Shown one piece after another: positions 1 to 6,911 of a stretch of DNA of 7,312 nt. The stretch comes from an uncultured Collinsella sp. (GTDB lineage: Bacteria; Actinomycetota; Coriobacteriia; Coriobacteriales; Coriobacteriaceae): NCBI GenBank assembly GCA_900541285.1, contig UQJA01000097.1, positions 1 through 7,312 on the forward strand. Reading direction: 5' to 3'. Under the pieces are notes generated by a model, which saw only the letters and a list, made by a program, of their open reading frames with translations, was not told where the DNA came from and searched no databases. The translations under genes and the position numbers were made by a program. Within the stretch, counting starts at the first letter, position 1, and every line of letters starts with the position of its first letter.

Positions 1-198
1 CACGCGGCAGCCGCCGATCTCGTTCAGATCGCGCAGGTAGCACAGGGTGGGAATCTGGATGCCGACGGACTTGGCCGCGTCCAGGATCGTGGTGTGCTCG
101 GGTACCACGACCTCGCAATTATCGATAGTGAGCTTGACCATATTGTGCGCTCCGTTTTCGCTGTTGTCGCTGTCGGTGGTTTTGTTGGGCTCTACCAT
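1..198 (-). CDS. Partial N-terminus of a [2Fe-2S] redox subunit, probably NAD(P)-linked [FeFe] hydrogenase catalytic subunit
   Basis: Only the first 66 residues are inside the window and the reading frame is still open at base 1. After a hydrophilic, Asp/Asn/Ser-rich leader of about 20 residues comes a ferredoxin-like fold: VKLTIDN, then ILDAAKSVGIQIPTLCY, then LNEIGGCRV. Cys53 and Cys64 (C-x10-C) are the first two ligands of the plant-type [2Fe-2S] site that opens [FeFe] hydrogenases, NuoG and some formate dehydrogenases. The ATG lies inside the end of the upstream flavoprotein gene (AATGGTAG, 7-base overlap) and has a strong GGAGG eight bases before it, implying translational coupling. An internal ATG at codon 20 also has GGAG ahead of it and is a possible alternative start. 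The hydrogenase assignment rests on family resemblance plus the NuoF/GltD-type partner. The H-cluster domain that would prove it is outside the window, so NuoG-like or formate dehydrogenase subunits remain possible. Confidence 0.75.
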   Translation of the reverse strand, partial: MVEPNKTTDSDNSENGAHNMVKLTIDNCEVVVPEHTTILDAAKSVGIQIPTLCYLRDLNEIGGCRV

Positions 199-2024
199 TC
201 CAGGTTCCTCCCTCCGCGGAACGCGCCAAAGCCAAAGTGGTCGCAACGCAGGCAGCGGCTCGCCTCCTGGCGCGCCTCCTCCTCGGTAAGGCCCTGCTCG
301 ACCAGATTCCAATCGTGAATACGCTCGCCGGCCTCGCGCTCACCCAGCTCGCAGTGGCCGCGCTCGTGCTTGCCCTTAAACTGGACGGTCGGCAGCTCCA
401 CGTCGAGCTTGATCTTGTGGTCGAAGCCCAGGTAGCGGTCGATATTTGCCGAAGCCACGCGGCCGGCGTTGATGGCGCGGATAACGGTGGCGGGGCCGGT
501 CTGGCAGTCGCCGCCGCTAAAGAGGCCGTCGAAGTTGGGCACGGCGCCGTCCGAGTCGGTGACCACGCAGCCCCACTTGCAGGCAATGCCCATCTCCTCA
601 AACGGCTTGGAATCGATGTCCTGGCCAATGGCCACAAACACGCGCTCGCAGGGAATGACGCGCTCGGGCGTGGCGGCAGCACGCGGGGCCGGACGCCCAC
701 GACGGGGCTCGCCGATAATCTGCGGCTGCACGCGCAGGCCGCTCACGCGACCGTCCTCGCCCGTCTCGATGGCGAGCGGGGCCGTCAGCTCAAGCACCTC
801 GCAGCCCTCGGCCTGGGCGCCGGCGATCTCGGCGTCCTGGGCCGTCATATCGCAGATGCGACGGCGGTAGACGATGCTCACCTTTTCGGCACCGCAGCGC
901 ACGGCGGAGCGCGCCACGCCCATGGCCACGTTGCCGCCGCCGATGACGCACGCGCGCTGCCCGCTCAGGTCGGGCAGCTCGTCGTCGCCAATGGCACGCA
1001 GCATCTTGACGGCCGACTCCACGCCGGGAGCCCCTTCGCCCGGAAGACCGAGCTTCTTGTCACTGTGGGCACCAATGGCCAGGTAGACGGCATCGAATTC
1101 GTCGCGCAGGCGGGCAAGCTCCTCGCCGTTGACGGAGTGGTCGAGCTCCACGTCGATACCGGCGCTCAAGATCCAGTCGATCTCGGCCTGCAGGCGCTCG
1201 CGCGGCAGACGATAGCTGGGGATGCCGTAGCGCAGCATGCCGCCCAGGTGGTGGCGCTGCTCAAAGATGGTCACCTTGTGGCCCATCACGGCCAGGTAGT
1301 AGGCGCAGGAAAGGCCGGCCGGGCCGCCGCCGATCACGGCGATGCGCTTGCCGGTGTTGTCCACTACATGCGGCTTGTGGTCGTTGAGGTCACTGTGCTC
1401 AACGGCAAAACGCTTGAGGGCGAGGATGTTCATGGGGTCGTCGACCATGCCACGGCGACAGTGCATCTCGCAGGGATGCTCGCACACCAGGCCGCAGACG
1501 AGCGGCAGCGGGTTGTTCTTGCGGATGACCTTGACGGCATCAGCATAGCGGCCGGCCTCGACGAGCGAAATGTAACCGGGAATGTCGACGTGAGCCGGGC
1601 AGCCCGAGACACACGGAACGCGGGCCTCGCGATCAAAGCCGCAGGAATGCTCACGGATGTGGTGCTCAAAGTCATCACGGAAGCCACGAATAGCTGTGAG
1701 CGCCATGGCGCCGGCTTCGTAACCGATGGCGCAGTCGCTCGAAAGATAGATGGTGCGGGCCGTGCGCTCAATCAGGTTGAGCGTGGACTCGTCGGCGCGG
1801 CCCTCGAGCACATCGGCGAGCAGATCGCTCAGCGCGCTCAGGCCCACGCGGCAGGGCGTGCACTTGCCGCAGCTCTGGGTGGAGCACAGGTTGACGAGCG
1901 CCGCCGTAAACTCAACGGGGCACGGGGCGAGCGAACTCACCGCCAGACGGCGTCCGAGCGCATCATGTAGGTCGTCCATGACGGCCTGAGCGTGGCTGCG
2001 TTCCATTACGTGCAGTCGAGCCAT
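192..2024 (-). CDS. Iron-sulfur flavoprotein: NuoF-type 4Fe-4S module fused to GltD-like NAD(P)H oxidoreductase
   Basis: This 610-residue protein is predicted to be a soluble electron-transfer diaphorase. Residues 1-125 resemble the C-terminal iron-sulfur module of NuoF/HydB: CGKCTPC at 52-58 plus Cys98 (SSDCAIG) supply four cluster ligands. The FMN/NADH domain of NuoF is absent. Residues 128-610 resemble the glutamate synthase small subunit/DPYD family: Cys138 and Cys141, then Cys177, 181, 185 and 189 for 4Fe-4S clusters; an FAD Rossmann motif IGGGPAG at 231-237; a second nucleotide motif IGGGNVAMG at 361-369 followed by YRRR at 386-389, a pattern usual for NADPH binding; the FAD-associated GGD at 504-506; and a terminal CLRCD. 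The ATG at 2024 was chosen because AGAGGGG sits a few bases upstream; the open frame extends five codons further to a GTG. It overlaps the next gene, so the two probably form one complex, such as a hydrogenase diaphorase. It is not a true GltD, since no large glutamate synthase subunit is nearby. Confidence 0.88.
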   Translation of the reverse strand: MARLHVMERSHAQAVMDDLHDALGRRLAVSSLAPCPVEFTAALVNLCSTQSCGKCTPCRVGLSALSDLLADVLEGRADESTLNLIERTARTIYLSSDCAIGYEAGAMALTAIRGFRDDFEHHIREHSCGFDREARVPCVSGCPAHVDIPGYISLVEAGRYADAVKVIRKNNPLPLVCGLVCEHPCEMHCRRGMVDDPMNILALKRFAVEHSDLNDHKPHVVDNTGKRIAVIGGGPAGLSCAYYLAVMGHKVTIFEQRHHLGGMLRYGIPSYRLPRERLQAEIDWILSAGIDVELDHSVNGEELARLRDEFDAVYLAIGAHSDKKLGLPGEGAPGVESAVKMLRAIGDDELPDLSGQRACVIGGGNVAMGVARSAVRCGAEKVSIVYRRRICDMTAQDAEIAGAQAEGCEVLELTAPLAIETGEDGRVSGLRVQPQIIGEPRRGRPAPRAAATPERVIPCERVFVAIGQDIDSKPFEEMGIACKWGCVVTDSDGAVPNFDGLFSGGDCQTGPATVIRAINAGRVASANIDRYLGFDHKIKLDVELPTVQFKGKHERGHCELGEREAGERIHDWNLVEQGLTEEEARQEASRCLRCDHFGFGAFRGGRNLEW

Positions 2025-2088
2025 AAGATCCCCTCTCACATGGCAGCCCAGAGGCGAGGCCGGGCGAAATTGCTACACGCACAACACT

Positions 2089-2109
2089 GACCTAAAAAGT
2101 TGTTAGGTC
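2089..2109. promoter_or_regulatory. 21-bp palindrome, candidate operator of the flavoprotein/hydrogenase unit
   Basis: GACCTAA, seven bases, then TTAGGTC form a perfect interrupted inverted repeat 65 bases upstream of the flavoprotein start codon. Spacing and symmetry suit a dimeric repressor or redox regulator. It does not match a consensus I recognise: the Rex-type TTGTGAA/TTCACAA half-sites are absent. It could also form a small RNA hairpin in the leader. The binding protein is unknown. Confidence 0.4.
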
Positions 2110-2128
2110 TCCACACGGTTCGGCAGGC

Positions 2129-2158
2129 GGTATAAAATGTCACCCTCAGCGGTGAAAA
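2129..2158 (-). promoter_or_regulatory. Possible promoter of the flavoprotein/hydrogenase unit
   Basis: On the minus strand TTTTCA (2158-2153) and TATACC (2134-2129) are separated by 18 bases and match four of six positions each of the -35 and -10 consensus. The palindrome at 2089-2109 would lie just downstream of the start of transcription. A small inverted repeat, TCACC and GGTGA with a six-base loop (2140-2155), falls in the spacer. The prediction is weak and rests on sequence similarity alone. Confidence 0.25.
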
Positions 2159-2208
2159 AGAACATTACCGCAGATAAATGCCATATTTGATAAAACGCGT
2201 TACCAAAC

Positions 2209-2248
2209 GACAATGCCCCGCCCACGCAATCACGTGGACGGGGCATTG
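2209..2248 (-). terminator. Intrinsic terminator of the alpha-glucoside PTS operon
   Basis: Two 16-base arms (2211-2226 and 2233-2248) are complementary around a six-base loop. The single non-matching position becomes a G-U pair in minus-strand RNA but a C-A mismatch in plus-strand RNA, so the hairpin is better formed in the transcript of the GH4 gene ending at 2281. The bases that follow on the minus strand (TCGTTTGG) are only moderately T-rich. A smaller hairpin, AGCAAC and GTTGCT with a three-base loop, sits right after the GH4 stop at 2265-2279. Confidence 0.7.
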
Positions 2249-2280
2249 CTCCAGGTATGCGGTCAGCAACCCTGTTGCTT

Positions 2281-3663
2281 TTACTTAAGCTCGGGCCAGT
2301 AACCCTTGTTGGCCTCGATCATGTCGTCGAGAACCTCCTTGGCGACCTTCATCGACGGCACGGTCTTGTTCAGCGTAAAGGCCTTGAGCGCCTTCTCGTA
2401 CGAACCCTCGATCGTAGCCTCGACCACGAGCTTCTCGGAGTTCAGCTGCTGCATCATGAGGCCCTGCTGGAACAGAGGAATGTTGTCGCGGCTGATGACC
2501 TCGGGGCCGTTCTTGCCAATGTAGGCAGGCAGCTCGACCATAGCGTCGTAGGGCATGTTGGGGATAGCGCCCTTGTTCTCGCAAATGACCAGAAAGCGCT
2601 GCTTGGTGTCGTTCTTCAGAGCGATGGCCAGATCGGCAATCCAGTCGCCGTGGCTGCCCGCATAGAACGTGCTCTCGTCGATCTCGCCCGTCTTCTCGTA
2701 GTGGTCGATGCCGTCGAAGAGGTTCTTCTCGCGCGTCTCCTCAACCTCGTTAGCACGGGTGTGCTCGGGGCTGGAATGCTCAACGAACTCCTTCTGCTGC
2801 AGGTAGTAGTTCAGATACGTGTTGGGCAGGTACTCCGGGAAGCACTCCATGATCTCGTACTCGCCCTTCCAGACGTAGTACCAGCTGCCCTTGGTGTGGC
2901 GATTCTGCTCGGGGTGCTCGTCGGTGGCCTCCTCGGGCTTCTTTGCCATGAGCGAGCTCATGCCCTTGAGGTAGGAATCGGGCAGCAGAATCTCATGCTC
3001 CTTGATGTACTCGCGCAGCTGCGGGAGCACCTCTTCGCCCTTGTGGCGGATCGAGGTGAACCAACCAAAGTGGTTGAGGCCAAAGTAATCGTACTCGACA
3101 TCCTTCTTGTCGATATTGAGCGCGGCGCAAACCACGTCGATAATCGCGATCGGCATGTCGCAGATGTTGATGATGCGAGCGTTGGGACGCAGCACGCGGC
3201 AGCCCTCGGACACGATGGCGGCAGGGTTGGAGTAGTTGAGAATCCAGTAATCCTTCTTGGCGTACTTCTCAACGTCATCGATCAGCTCGACCATGGGGAA
3301 GATGGTGCGTATGCCATAGGCAAGGCCGCCGCAACCGCAAGTCTCCTGACCAACGCAGCCGTGACGCAGGGGGATCTTCTCGTCCTGCTCGCGCATGGCA
3401 TAGCCGCCCACGCGCATCTGGGCAAACACGAAGCTCGCGTCGGTAAAAGCCGTCTTTTTGTCGGTGGTCACCGTGAGCTTGATGTCCAGGCCGAGGTCCT
3501 CGTGCAAAATCCAGTCCACGAGCACGCCGATCTTGCGCTGGCGCTCCTCGTTGATGTCGTACAGGCGAATCTCGTCAACGTCGAGCTCGTCCTTGCGCAG
3601 GGCAATGGACTTGACGATGCCGGGGGTAAAGGTGGATCCGCCACCACACAGAGTAATGATCAT
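2281..3663 (-). CDS. GH4 6-phospho-alpha-glucosidase (maltose-6-phosphate hydrolase type)
   Basis: The 460-residue product is a glycoside hydrolase family 4 enzyme. These act in the cytoplasm by an NAD+- and divalent-metal-dependent redox-elimination mechanism. The N-terminal Rossmann motif is CGGGST at 6-11, followed by MRVGGY at 83-88 and NYSNP at 143-147. The signature CDMP at 168-171 is the form described for 6-phospho-alpha-glucosidases such as MalH and GlvA; 6-phospho-beta-glucosidases carry CNVP/CNIP and alpha-galactosidases CHSV. Cys168 and His198 (in GLNHFGW) are the expected metal ligands, and Asp169 corresponds to the residue proposed as catalytic acid in MalH. Length is slightly above the usual 440-450. 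The ATG lies three bases after the EIICB stop, with AAGGAG inside the end of that gene, so the two are translated together. The likely substrate is maltose 6-phosphate or another alpha-glucoside 6-phosphate delivered by that permease; the exact sugar is inference. Confidence 0.93.
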   Translation of the reverse strand: MIITLCGGGSTFTPGIVKSIALRKDELDVDEIRLYDINEERQRKIGVLVDWILHEDLGLDIKLTVTTDKKTAFTDASFVFAQMRVGGYAMREQDEKIPLRHGCVGQETCGCGGLAYGIRTIFPMVELIDDVEKYAKKDYWILNYSNPAAIVSEGCRVLRPNARIINICDMPIAIIDVVCAALNIDKKDVEYDYFGLNHFGWFTSIRHKGEEVLPQLREYIKEHEILLPDSYLKGMSSLMAKKPEEATDEHPEQNRHTKGSWYYVWKGEYEIMECFPEYLPNTYLNYYLQQKEFVEHSSPEHTRANEVEETREKNLFDGIDHYEKTGEIDESTFYAGSHGDWIADLAIALKNDTKQRFLVICENKGAIPNMPYDAMVELPAYIGKNGPEVISRDNIPLFQQGLMMQQLNSEKLVVEATIEGSYEKALKAFTLNKTVPSMKVAKEVLDDMIEANKGYWPELK

Positions 3664-3666
3664 TGT

Positions 3667-5283
3667 TTACTGCTCCTTCTCAATTGCGTTTTCGACCTTG
3701 TCGCGCATCTCGGCAACCTTCATGCCAAAGATGATCTGGATATTGTTGCCGTTGCGGTTGATGCCGCTGTTGGGCACGTGGTTGATGAGGTTCTCATCGA
3801 TGAGGTCCGGGTTCTTAACGTTCACGCGAAGACGCGTAAAGCAGTTCTCGAGCTCCTCGATGTTGTCCTTGCCGCCAAGACCTGCGACCAGGTCGGCAAT
3901 ACCTGCATCGACGCCCTCTGCAGGAGCTGCGGCAACAGCGCCCTGCTTCACCGCGACAGACGCGGCGGCCTCGCCCTCGGCAACGGACTCGGCGAGCTCG
4001 GACTCCTCCTCGCGACCAGGCGTGTGGAGGTTGAGCTTCTTAATAAGGAAGGTGAAGAGGAAGAAGTACAGAGCGGCGTTGACGACTCCAAGCACCAGCA
4101 TAACCGGCCAGTTGGTCTTGTCGACACCGAGGACCAGGTTGGAAACCACGATGTTGATGATGCCGCCTGCAGTCGAAGCGGGCACGGAGAGGACCTTGAG
4201 CAGGACCAGGAAGATACCGGAAAGAACCGAGTGAACGACAAAGAGCACGGGAGCGGCAAAGACAAAGAGGAAGTCCATGGGCTCGGTGACACAGGAGAGC
4301 ACGGCGGTGATGATCAGCGGGATGATAACGGCCTTGGTCTTATCCTTGTTCCCCTTGTAAGCGGTGTAGATAAAGGCGAGACCGATGCCGATGTAAGGCC
4401 ACAGGTTGTTGAAGGTATAGCTGTTGAAATACGTGCTATCGGAGAAGGGCTGGCCCGTCATTGCCATCTCGGCGACACGGATGGGATAGGCGCCGGCGAT
4501 AACCTGATCGCCCAGCGTCAAGGTGCCACCCATATCGGAGAACTGGAGCGGAGTGTAGATGAGGTGATGCAGACCGGTGGGAACGAGCAGCTTGTTGAGC
4601 ATACCGTAGATAAAGAGGCCGATGTTGCCGGACTCCTTAATAATGCCGGCAACGGAGGAGATGGCGCCCTGGACAGGAGGCCAAACGATGCAGAAGCCCG
4701 CGCCCATGATCCAGGAGATGATGATCATGATTAGGAACGGAAAGCGAACGCCCGAGAACATCGAAAGGGCAATGGGGAACTGCTTGTTCGAGTACTTGTT
4801 GAACACGGCACCGGTGATGCAGCCAAGAATGATGCCGCCAAACACGCCGGTATCGAGCACCTGAATGCCCATAACGGTGCTCTGGCCGGTTCCGGTAAGA
4901 CCGAGCATGCCGCTCGCATCGGCAAGAGAGCCGGTGGCGTTGAGCACGATGTTGTTAGCCTGCAGGAACAGGAAGAACGACATCAGGGCGATCAGCGAAG
5001 CATGGCCCTTGTTCTTCTTTGCCATGGCGCCGGCGATGCCCACGCAGAATAGAATCGAGAGGTTGTTGATGATAAACATCAGCGACTGATAAACAACGGC
5101 GCCCACAAGCTGGAACGGACCGGAGCCCAGTACGGGGACCAAAGCGCAGATGGTCTTGTTGGTCAGAATGATGCCCACGATGAGCAGGATGCCGGCAACC
5201 GAGAGATACATCATCGGCTGGACTATCGACTTCGCGAACACCTCCAACGGCGCTTTGAAATTGAACTTCTTTTTTGCGGTCAT
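3667..5283 (-). CDS. PTS EIICB permease, glucose/alpha-glucoside family
   Basis: This 538-residue membrane permease phosphorylates its sugar during import. The EIIC part (about 1-415) holds many hydrophobic segments, among them 28-41, 66-86, 96-113, 144-160, 182-200, 296-307, 318-332, 336-362 and 393-413, with conserved-looking VPTGLHH at 234-240 and VTEPMDF at 332-338 in the sugar-site region. A charged, Ala-rich linker (about 420-460) leads to an EIIB domain whose phosphorylation cysteine is Cys481 in LENCFTRLR. No EIIA domain is attached; a separate EIIA is encoded two genes upstream. The ATG at 5283 was chosen because AAGGGGAG lies seven bases before it; a TTG nine codons upstream would extend the frame but lies ahead of that site. 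The neighbouring CDMP-type GH4 enzyme points to maltose or another alpha-glucoside as substrate rather than free glucose. The stop is followed by ACA and then the GH4 ATG, all in one frame. Confidence 0.93.
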   Translation of the reverse strand: MTAKKKFNFKAPLEVFAKSIVQPMMYLSVAGILLIVGIILTNKTICALVPVLGSGPFQLVGAVVYQSLMFIINNLSILFCVGIAGAMAKKNKGHASLIALMSFFLFLQANNIVLNATGSLADASGMLGLTGTGQSTVMGIQVLDTGVFGGIILGCITGAVFNKYSNKQFPIALSMFSGVRFPFLIMIIISWIMGAGFCIVWPPVQGAISSVAGIIKESGNIGLFIYGMLNKLLVPTGLHHLIYTPLQFSDMGGTLTLGDQVIAGAYPIRVAEMAMTGQPFSDSTYFNSYTFNNLWPYIGIGLAFIYTAYKGNKDKTKAVIIPLIITAVLSCVTEPMDFLFVFAAPVLFVVHSVLSGIFLVLLKVLSVPASTAGGIINIVVSNLVLGVDKTNWPVMLVLGVVNAALYFFLFTFLIKKLNLHTPGREEESELAESVAEGEAAASVAVKQGAVAAAPAEGVDAGIADLVAGLGGKDNIEELENCFTRLRVNVKNPDLIDENLINHVPNSGINRNGNNIQIIFGMKVAEMRDKVENAIEKEQ

Positions 5284-5382
5284 AGCGGTACTCCCCTTCC
5301 TTTTCCGCAAATTAAGACAGATGTGCCCTGGACAAGACCGTGAGCCTTACCTTATATCAATCGATGTATGGGCACGTTATGC
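5284..5382 (-). other. Intercistronic leader with inverted repeat between antiterminator and EIICB genes
   Basis: In minus-strand RNA, GUGCCC (5375-5370) can pair with GGGCAC (5328-5323) across a 41-base loop, and the second arm is followed by AUCUGUCUUAAUUU. This could be a weak internal terminator, a processing site or an mRNA stabiliser at the junction where expression shifts from regulator to permease. A TATAAG (5356-5351) could be a -10 element, but no good -35 lies 16-18 bases upstream. The GGGGAG ribosome binding site of EIICB lies at the downstream end. Confidence 0.35.
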
Positions 5383-6237
5383 CTAGAGACCAGGTTCTCC
5401 AAGCAGGTTAACAATGTGATATGCGAGATAACTCTTCTCGGCATCGGTAACGACAACGTTATGGGTAGACGACAAGTGGGCAGCTATGGCGTCCGCGCAC
5501 GAGAATGCGCACGGATACGCCGTTTCATCAATTCGGAACAGCGCGTCGCCATTGATTTGCCCGGCCGCAGGATCGAGCGCTCGCTGTGCGAAAAACTGCA
5601 GGTGACGAACGAAACGTTCGTAAGGCAGCGAGGTGTCATCGAGGGTCGTAGCATAGCGCTCGGAAACAATCGCAAGCACGTCGCGAACAAGCTGGACCGA
5701 GATGATGAGACGGTCGGAGCGTTGCGGCATGGTGGCGTTGACGATATGCAGCGTAATAAAACCCTGCTCTTCTTCGCTCATCTGGATGCCCATATACTCC
5801 TTGACAATCTGCAGCGCACGGCCCGCAAGCGCATACTCCTTGCGATAGAACTGCTGGATCTCGAGCAGCAACGGATTCTCGCAGGGGACGCCCTTGCGCT
5901 TGCGCTCCAAAGCAAGGCTGATATGGTCTGCAAGAGCAATGAGAATCTTGTCGTTGACATCAACATTGAGCTCTCGACGGAGCATCTGAACAATGTCCTC
6001 GGCAATCACGAGGTTGACGGTGGGGATGGACTCCAAAAGATGTGCCAAGCGGTCAATCGTACGCGAATCCTGAGAAGTGCCCTCCTGCAGCGCATAGGTC
6101 TTTTCGACCGACGCTTCATCGATAGCGTCGCCGGCATGACGGCCAAAGCAGAGGCCTCGACCGATGACAATGAGCTCGGAGCCATCGTCCGAAGCGACCA
6201 TTGCGACGTTATTGTTGAAAACTCGCTTGATAACCAC
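5383..6237 (-). CDS. BglG/LicT-family transcription antiterminator with two PRDs
   Basis: The 284-residue product is an RNA-binding antiterminator of the BglG/SacY/LicT/GlcT family. Residues 1-58 form the co-antiterminator RNA-binding domain, with the typical opening VIKRVFNNNVAMV. Two PTS regulation domains follow (about 62-170 and 175-284). All four expected phosphorylatable histidines are visible: His105 (ALADHISLA) and His164 (FITLHIVNA) in PRD1, His212 (FVRHLQFF) and His274 (YLAYHIVNLL) in PRD2. In this family EIIB-dependent phosphorylation of one PRD blocks activity when sugar is absent, and HPr phosphorylation of the other activates. Located between EIIA and EIICB, it most likely controls its own operon through the leader upstream of EIIA. 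The GTG at 6237 is preferred because it places the start seven residues before the NNN motif, as in LicT, with GGTGG five bases upstream; GTG codons at 6246 and 6249 are alternatives. Confidence 0.92.
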   Translation of the reverse strand: MVIKRVFNNNVAMVASDDGSELIVIGRGLCFGRHAGDAIDEASVEKTYALQEGTSQDSRTIDRLAHLLESIPTVNLVIAEDIVQMLRRELNVDVNDKILIALADHISLALERKRKGVPCENPLLLEIQQFYRKEYALAGRALQIVKEYMGIQMSEEEQGFITLHIVNATMPQRSDRLIISVQLVRDVLAIVSERYATTLDDTSLPYERFVRHLQFFAQRALDPAAGQINGDALFRIDETAYPCAFSCADAIAAHLSSTHNVVVTDAEKSYLAYHIVNLLGEPGL

Positions 6238-6255
6238 GGTACCCACCACAAGAAT

Positions 6256-6768
6256 TTACTCGGAAAGCCAGACGACAGGCTCTTTAACAGCAACAGGACC
6301 GGAAGCATGCTTACGAAGAGTCGATTTCTCCGAGCGCTCGCACACGATAACGAAGACCGTGGGATCGAAGCCGGCGGCGCGGACCGCGTCGAAATCGACC
6401 TCGACGAGGGGCTGGCCCGCGTCGACATGGTCACCCTGGGCAACAAGCGCACGGAAGCCCTTGCCCTCGAGTTTAACAGTGTCGATTCCGATATGCAGCA
6501 TCACCTGAACAGAGCTGTCGTCGGACATGATGCCCAGTGCATGCTCGGTCGGGAACAGTGCCGCGACGGTACCGGAGACAGGAGCGCATACCGTTCCCTC
6601 ATGGGGAACCACGGCAACGCCATCGCCCACGGCACGGCTGCTAAAAGCGGGATCGTTGGTTTTTTCTAGGTGAACAAGCTCGCCGGAAACGGGAGCGAGG
6701 ATTTCGAACTCGGAGGTTGCAGTCTTCTGCTCATCCGAACCGCCCATCAGGCGAGAAAAGAAACCCAT
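6256..6768 (-). CDS. PTS EIIA component, glucose (Crr-like) family
   Basis: This 170-residue soluble phosphocarrier receives phosphate from HPr and passes it to the EIIB domain of the permease two genes downstream. The fold signature is clear: EILAPVSGELVHLE at 22-35, DPAFSSRAVGDGVAVVP at 39-55, and APVSGTVAALFPTEHALGI at 62-80. His76 (TEHALGI) and the phosphoacceptor His92 (MLHIGIDTVKLEGKGF) correspond to the active-site pair His75/His90 of E. coli EIIA-Glc. Length is typical for a free-standing protein (E. coli Crr has 169 residues). The ATG at 6768 was chosen because AAGGGA precedes it by nine bases; an in-frame ATG six codons upstream lacks a ribosome binding site. It is the first gene of the operon and ends a few bases before the antiterminator gene. 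Whether it also serves as a general regulator, as Crr does in enterobacteria, cannot be judged here. Confidence 0.93.
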   Translation of the reverse strand: MGFFSRLMGGSDEQKTATSEFEILAPVSGELVHLEKTNDPAFSSRAVGDGVAVVPHEGTVCAPVSGTVAALFPTEHALGIMSDDSSVQVMLHIGIDTVKLEGKGFRALVAQGDHVDAGQPLVEVDFDAVRAAGFDPTVFVIVCERSEKSTLRKHASGPVAVKEPVVWLSE

Positions 6769-6793
6769 GGTGACATGTCCCTTCATAAATATA

Positions 6794-6856
6794 GCCCAAC
6801 CAAAATCAAGCGAATGCATCCATAGGGACACACCCGTTCAAAGACTTTGGTTAGGC
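6794..6856 (-). terminator. Putative leader attenuator stem before the PTS operon
   Basis: In minus-strand RNA an 11-base arm (6856-6846, GCCUAACCAAA) pairs with UUUGGUUGGGC (6804-6794) with one G-U wobble. The 41-base loop holds smaller hairpins such as CAAAG/CUUUG. The stem is followed by the A/U-rich UAUAUUUAU, a weak but plausible release site, 17 bases or so ahead of the EIIA start. Its first arm overlaps the competing stem at 6849-6880, so only one can form at a time. The large loop makes it atypical for an intrinsic terminator. Confidence 0.5.
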
Positions 6857-6880
6857 CCACATCCGAGGGACTCGGTAACC
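6849..6880 (-). promoter_or_regulatory. Candidate antiterminator (RAT-like) RNA stem in the PTS operon leader
   Basis: Minus-strand RNA can form an outer stem GGUUA/UAACC enclosing CCGAG-UCC-CUCGG, with a nine-base bulge (AUGUGGGCC) on the 3' side. The 3' half of this structure is the first arm of the attenuator at 6794-6856, giving the mutual exclusion used by BglG-family systems. An antiterminator of that family is encoded second in the same operon. The sequence lacks the classical UGUUACUG and CAGGCAA blocks of known RATs, so direct recognition by this protein is inference. Confidence 0.45.
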
Positions 6881-6905
6881 TTCCGCATTTCTTTTTACGG
6901 GGATT

Positions 6906-6911
6906 ATTGTA
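6906..6911 (-). promoter_or_regulatory. Possible -10 element of the PTS operon promoter
   Basis: TACAAT on the minus strand matches five of six -10 positions and would start transcription near 6899, giving a leader of about 130 bases that contains both competing stems. No good -35 hexamer is present at the usual distance, so an activator or a different start is possible. Confidence 0.35.

Noticed and set aside
237..1970. 577-codon open frame on the plus strand opposite the flavoprotein gene
   Set aside because: Antisense shadow of a gene with intact cofactor motifs. The Ala/His/Gly-rich product shows no recognisable domain.
2131..2138. TATAAAAT on the plus strand as a forward promoter
   Set aside because: No -35 at a suitable distance and no plus-strand gene downstream; the minus-strand reading of the same bases is more useful.
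2257..4734. 825-codon open frame on the plus strand across GH4 and EIICB
   Set aside because: It lies exactly antisense to two well-recognised genes whose frames happen to align. Its Leu/Val/His/Asp-rich sequence is what complementing GC-rich codons gives; there is no domain and no ribosome binding site.
5368..6669. 433-codon open frame on the plus strand opposite the antiterminator and EIIA genes
   Set aside because: Antisense to two genes whose catalytic and regulatory histidines are all in place. No independent coding evidence.
6811..6828. Five-codon leader peptide (ATG at 6822-6824 region, minus strand, ending TGA) in the PTS leader
   Set aside because: No ribosome binding site and no run of regulatory codons, so peptide-type attenuation is not supported.
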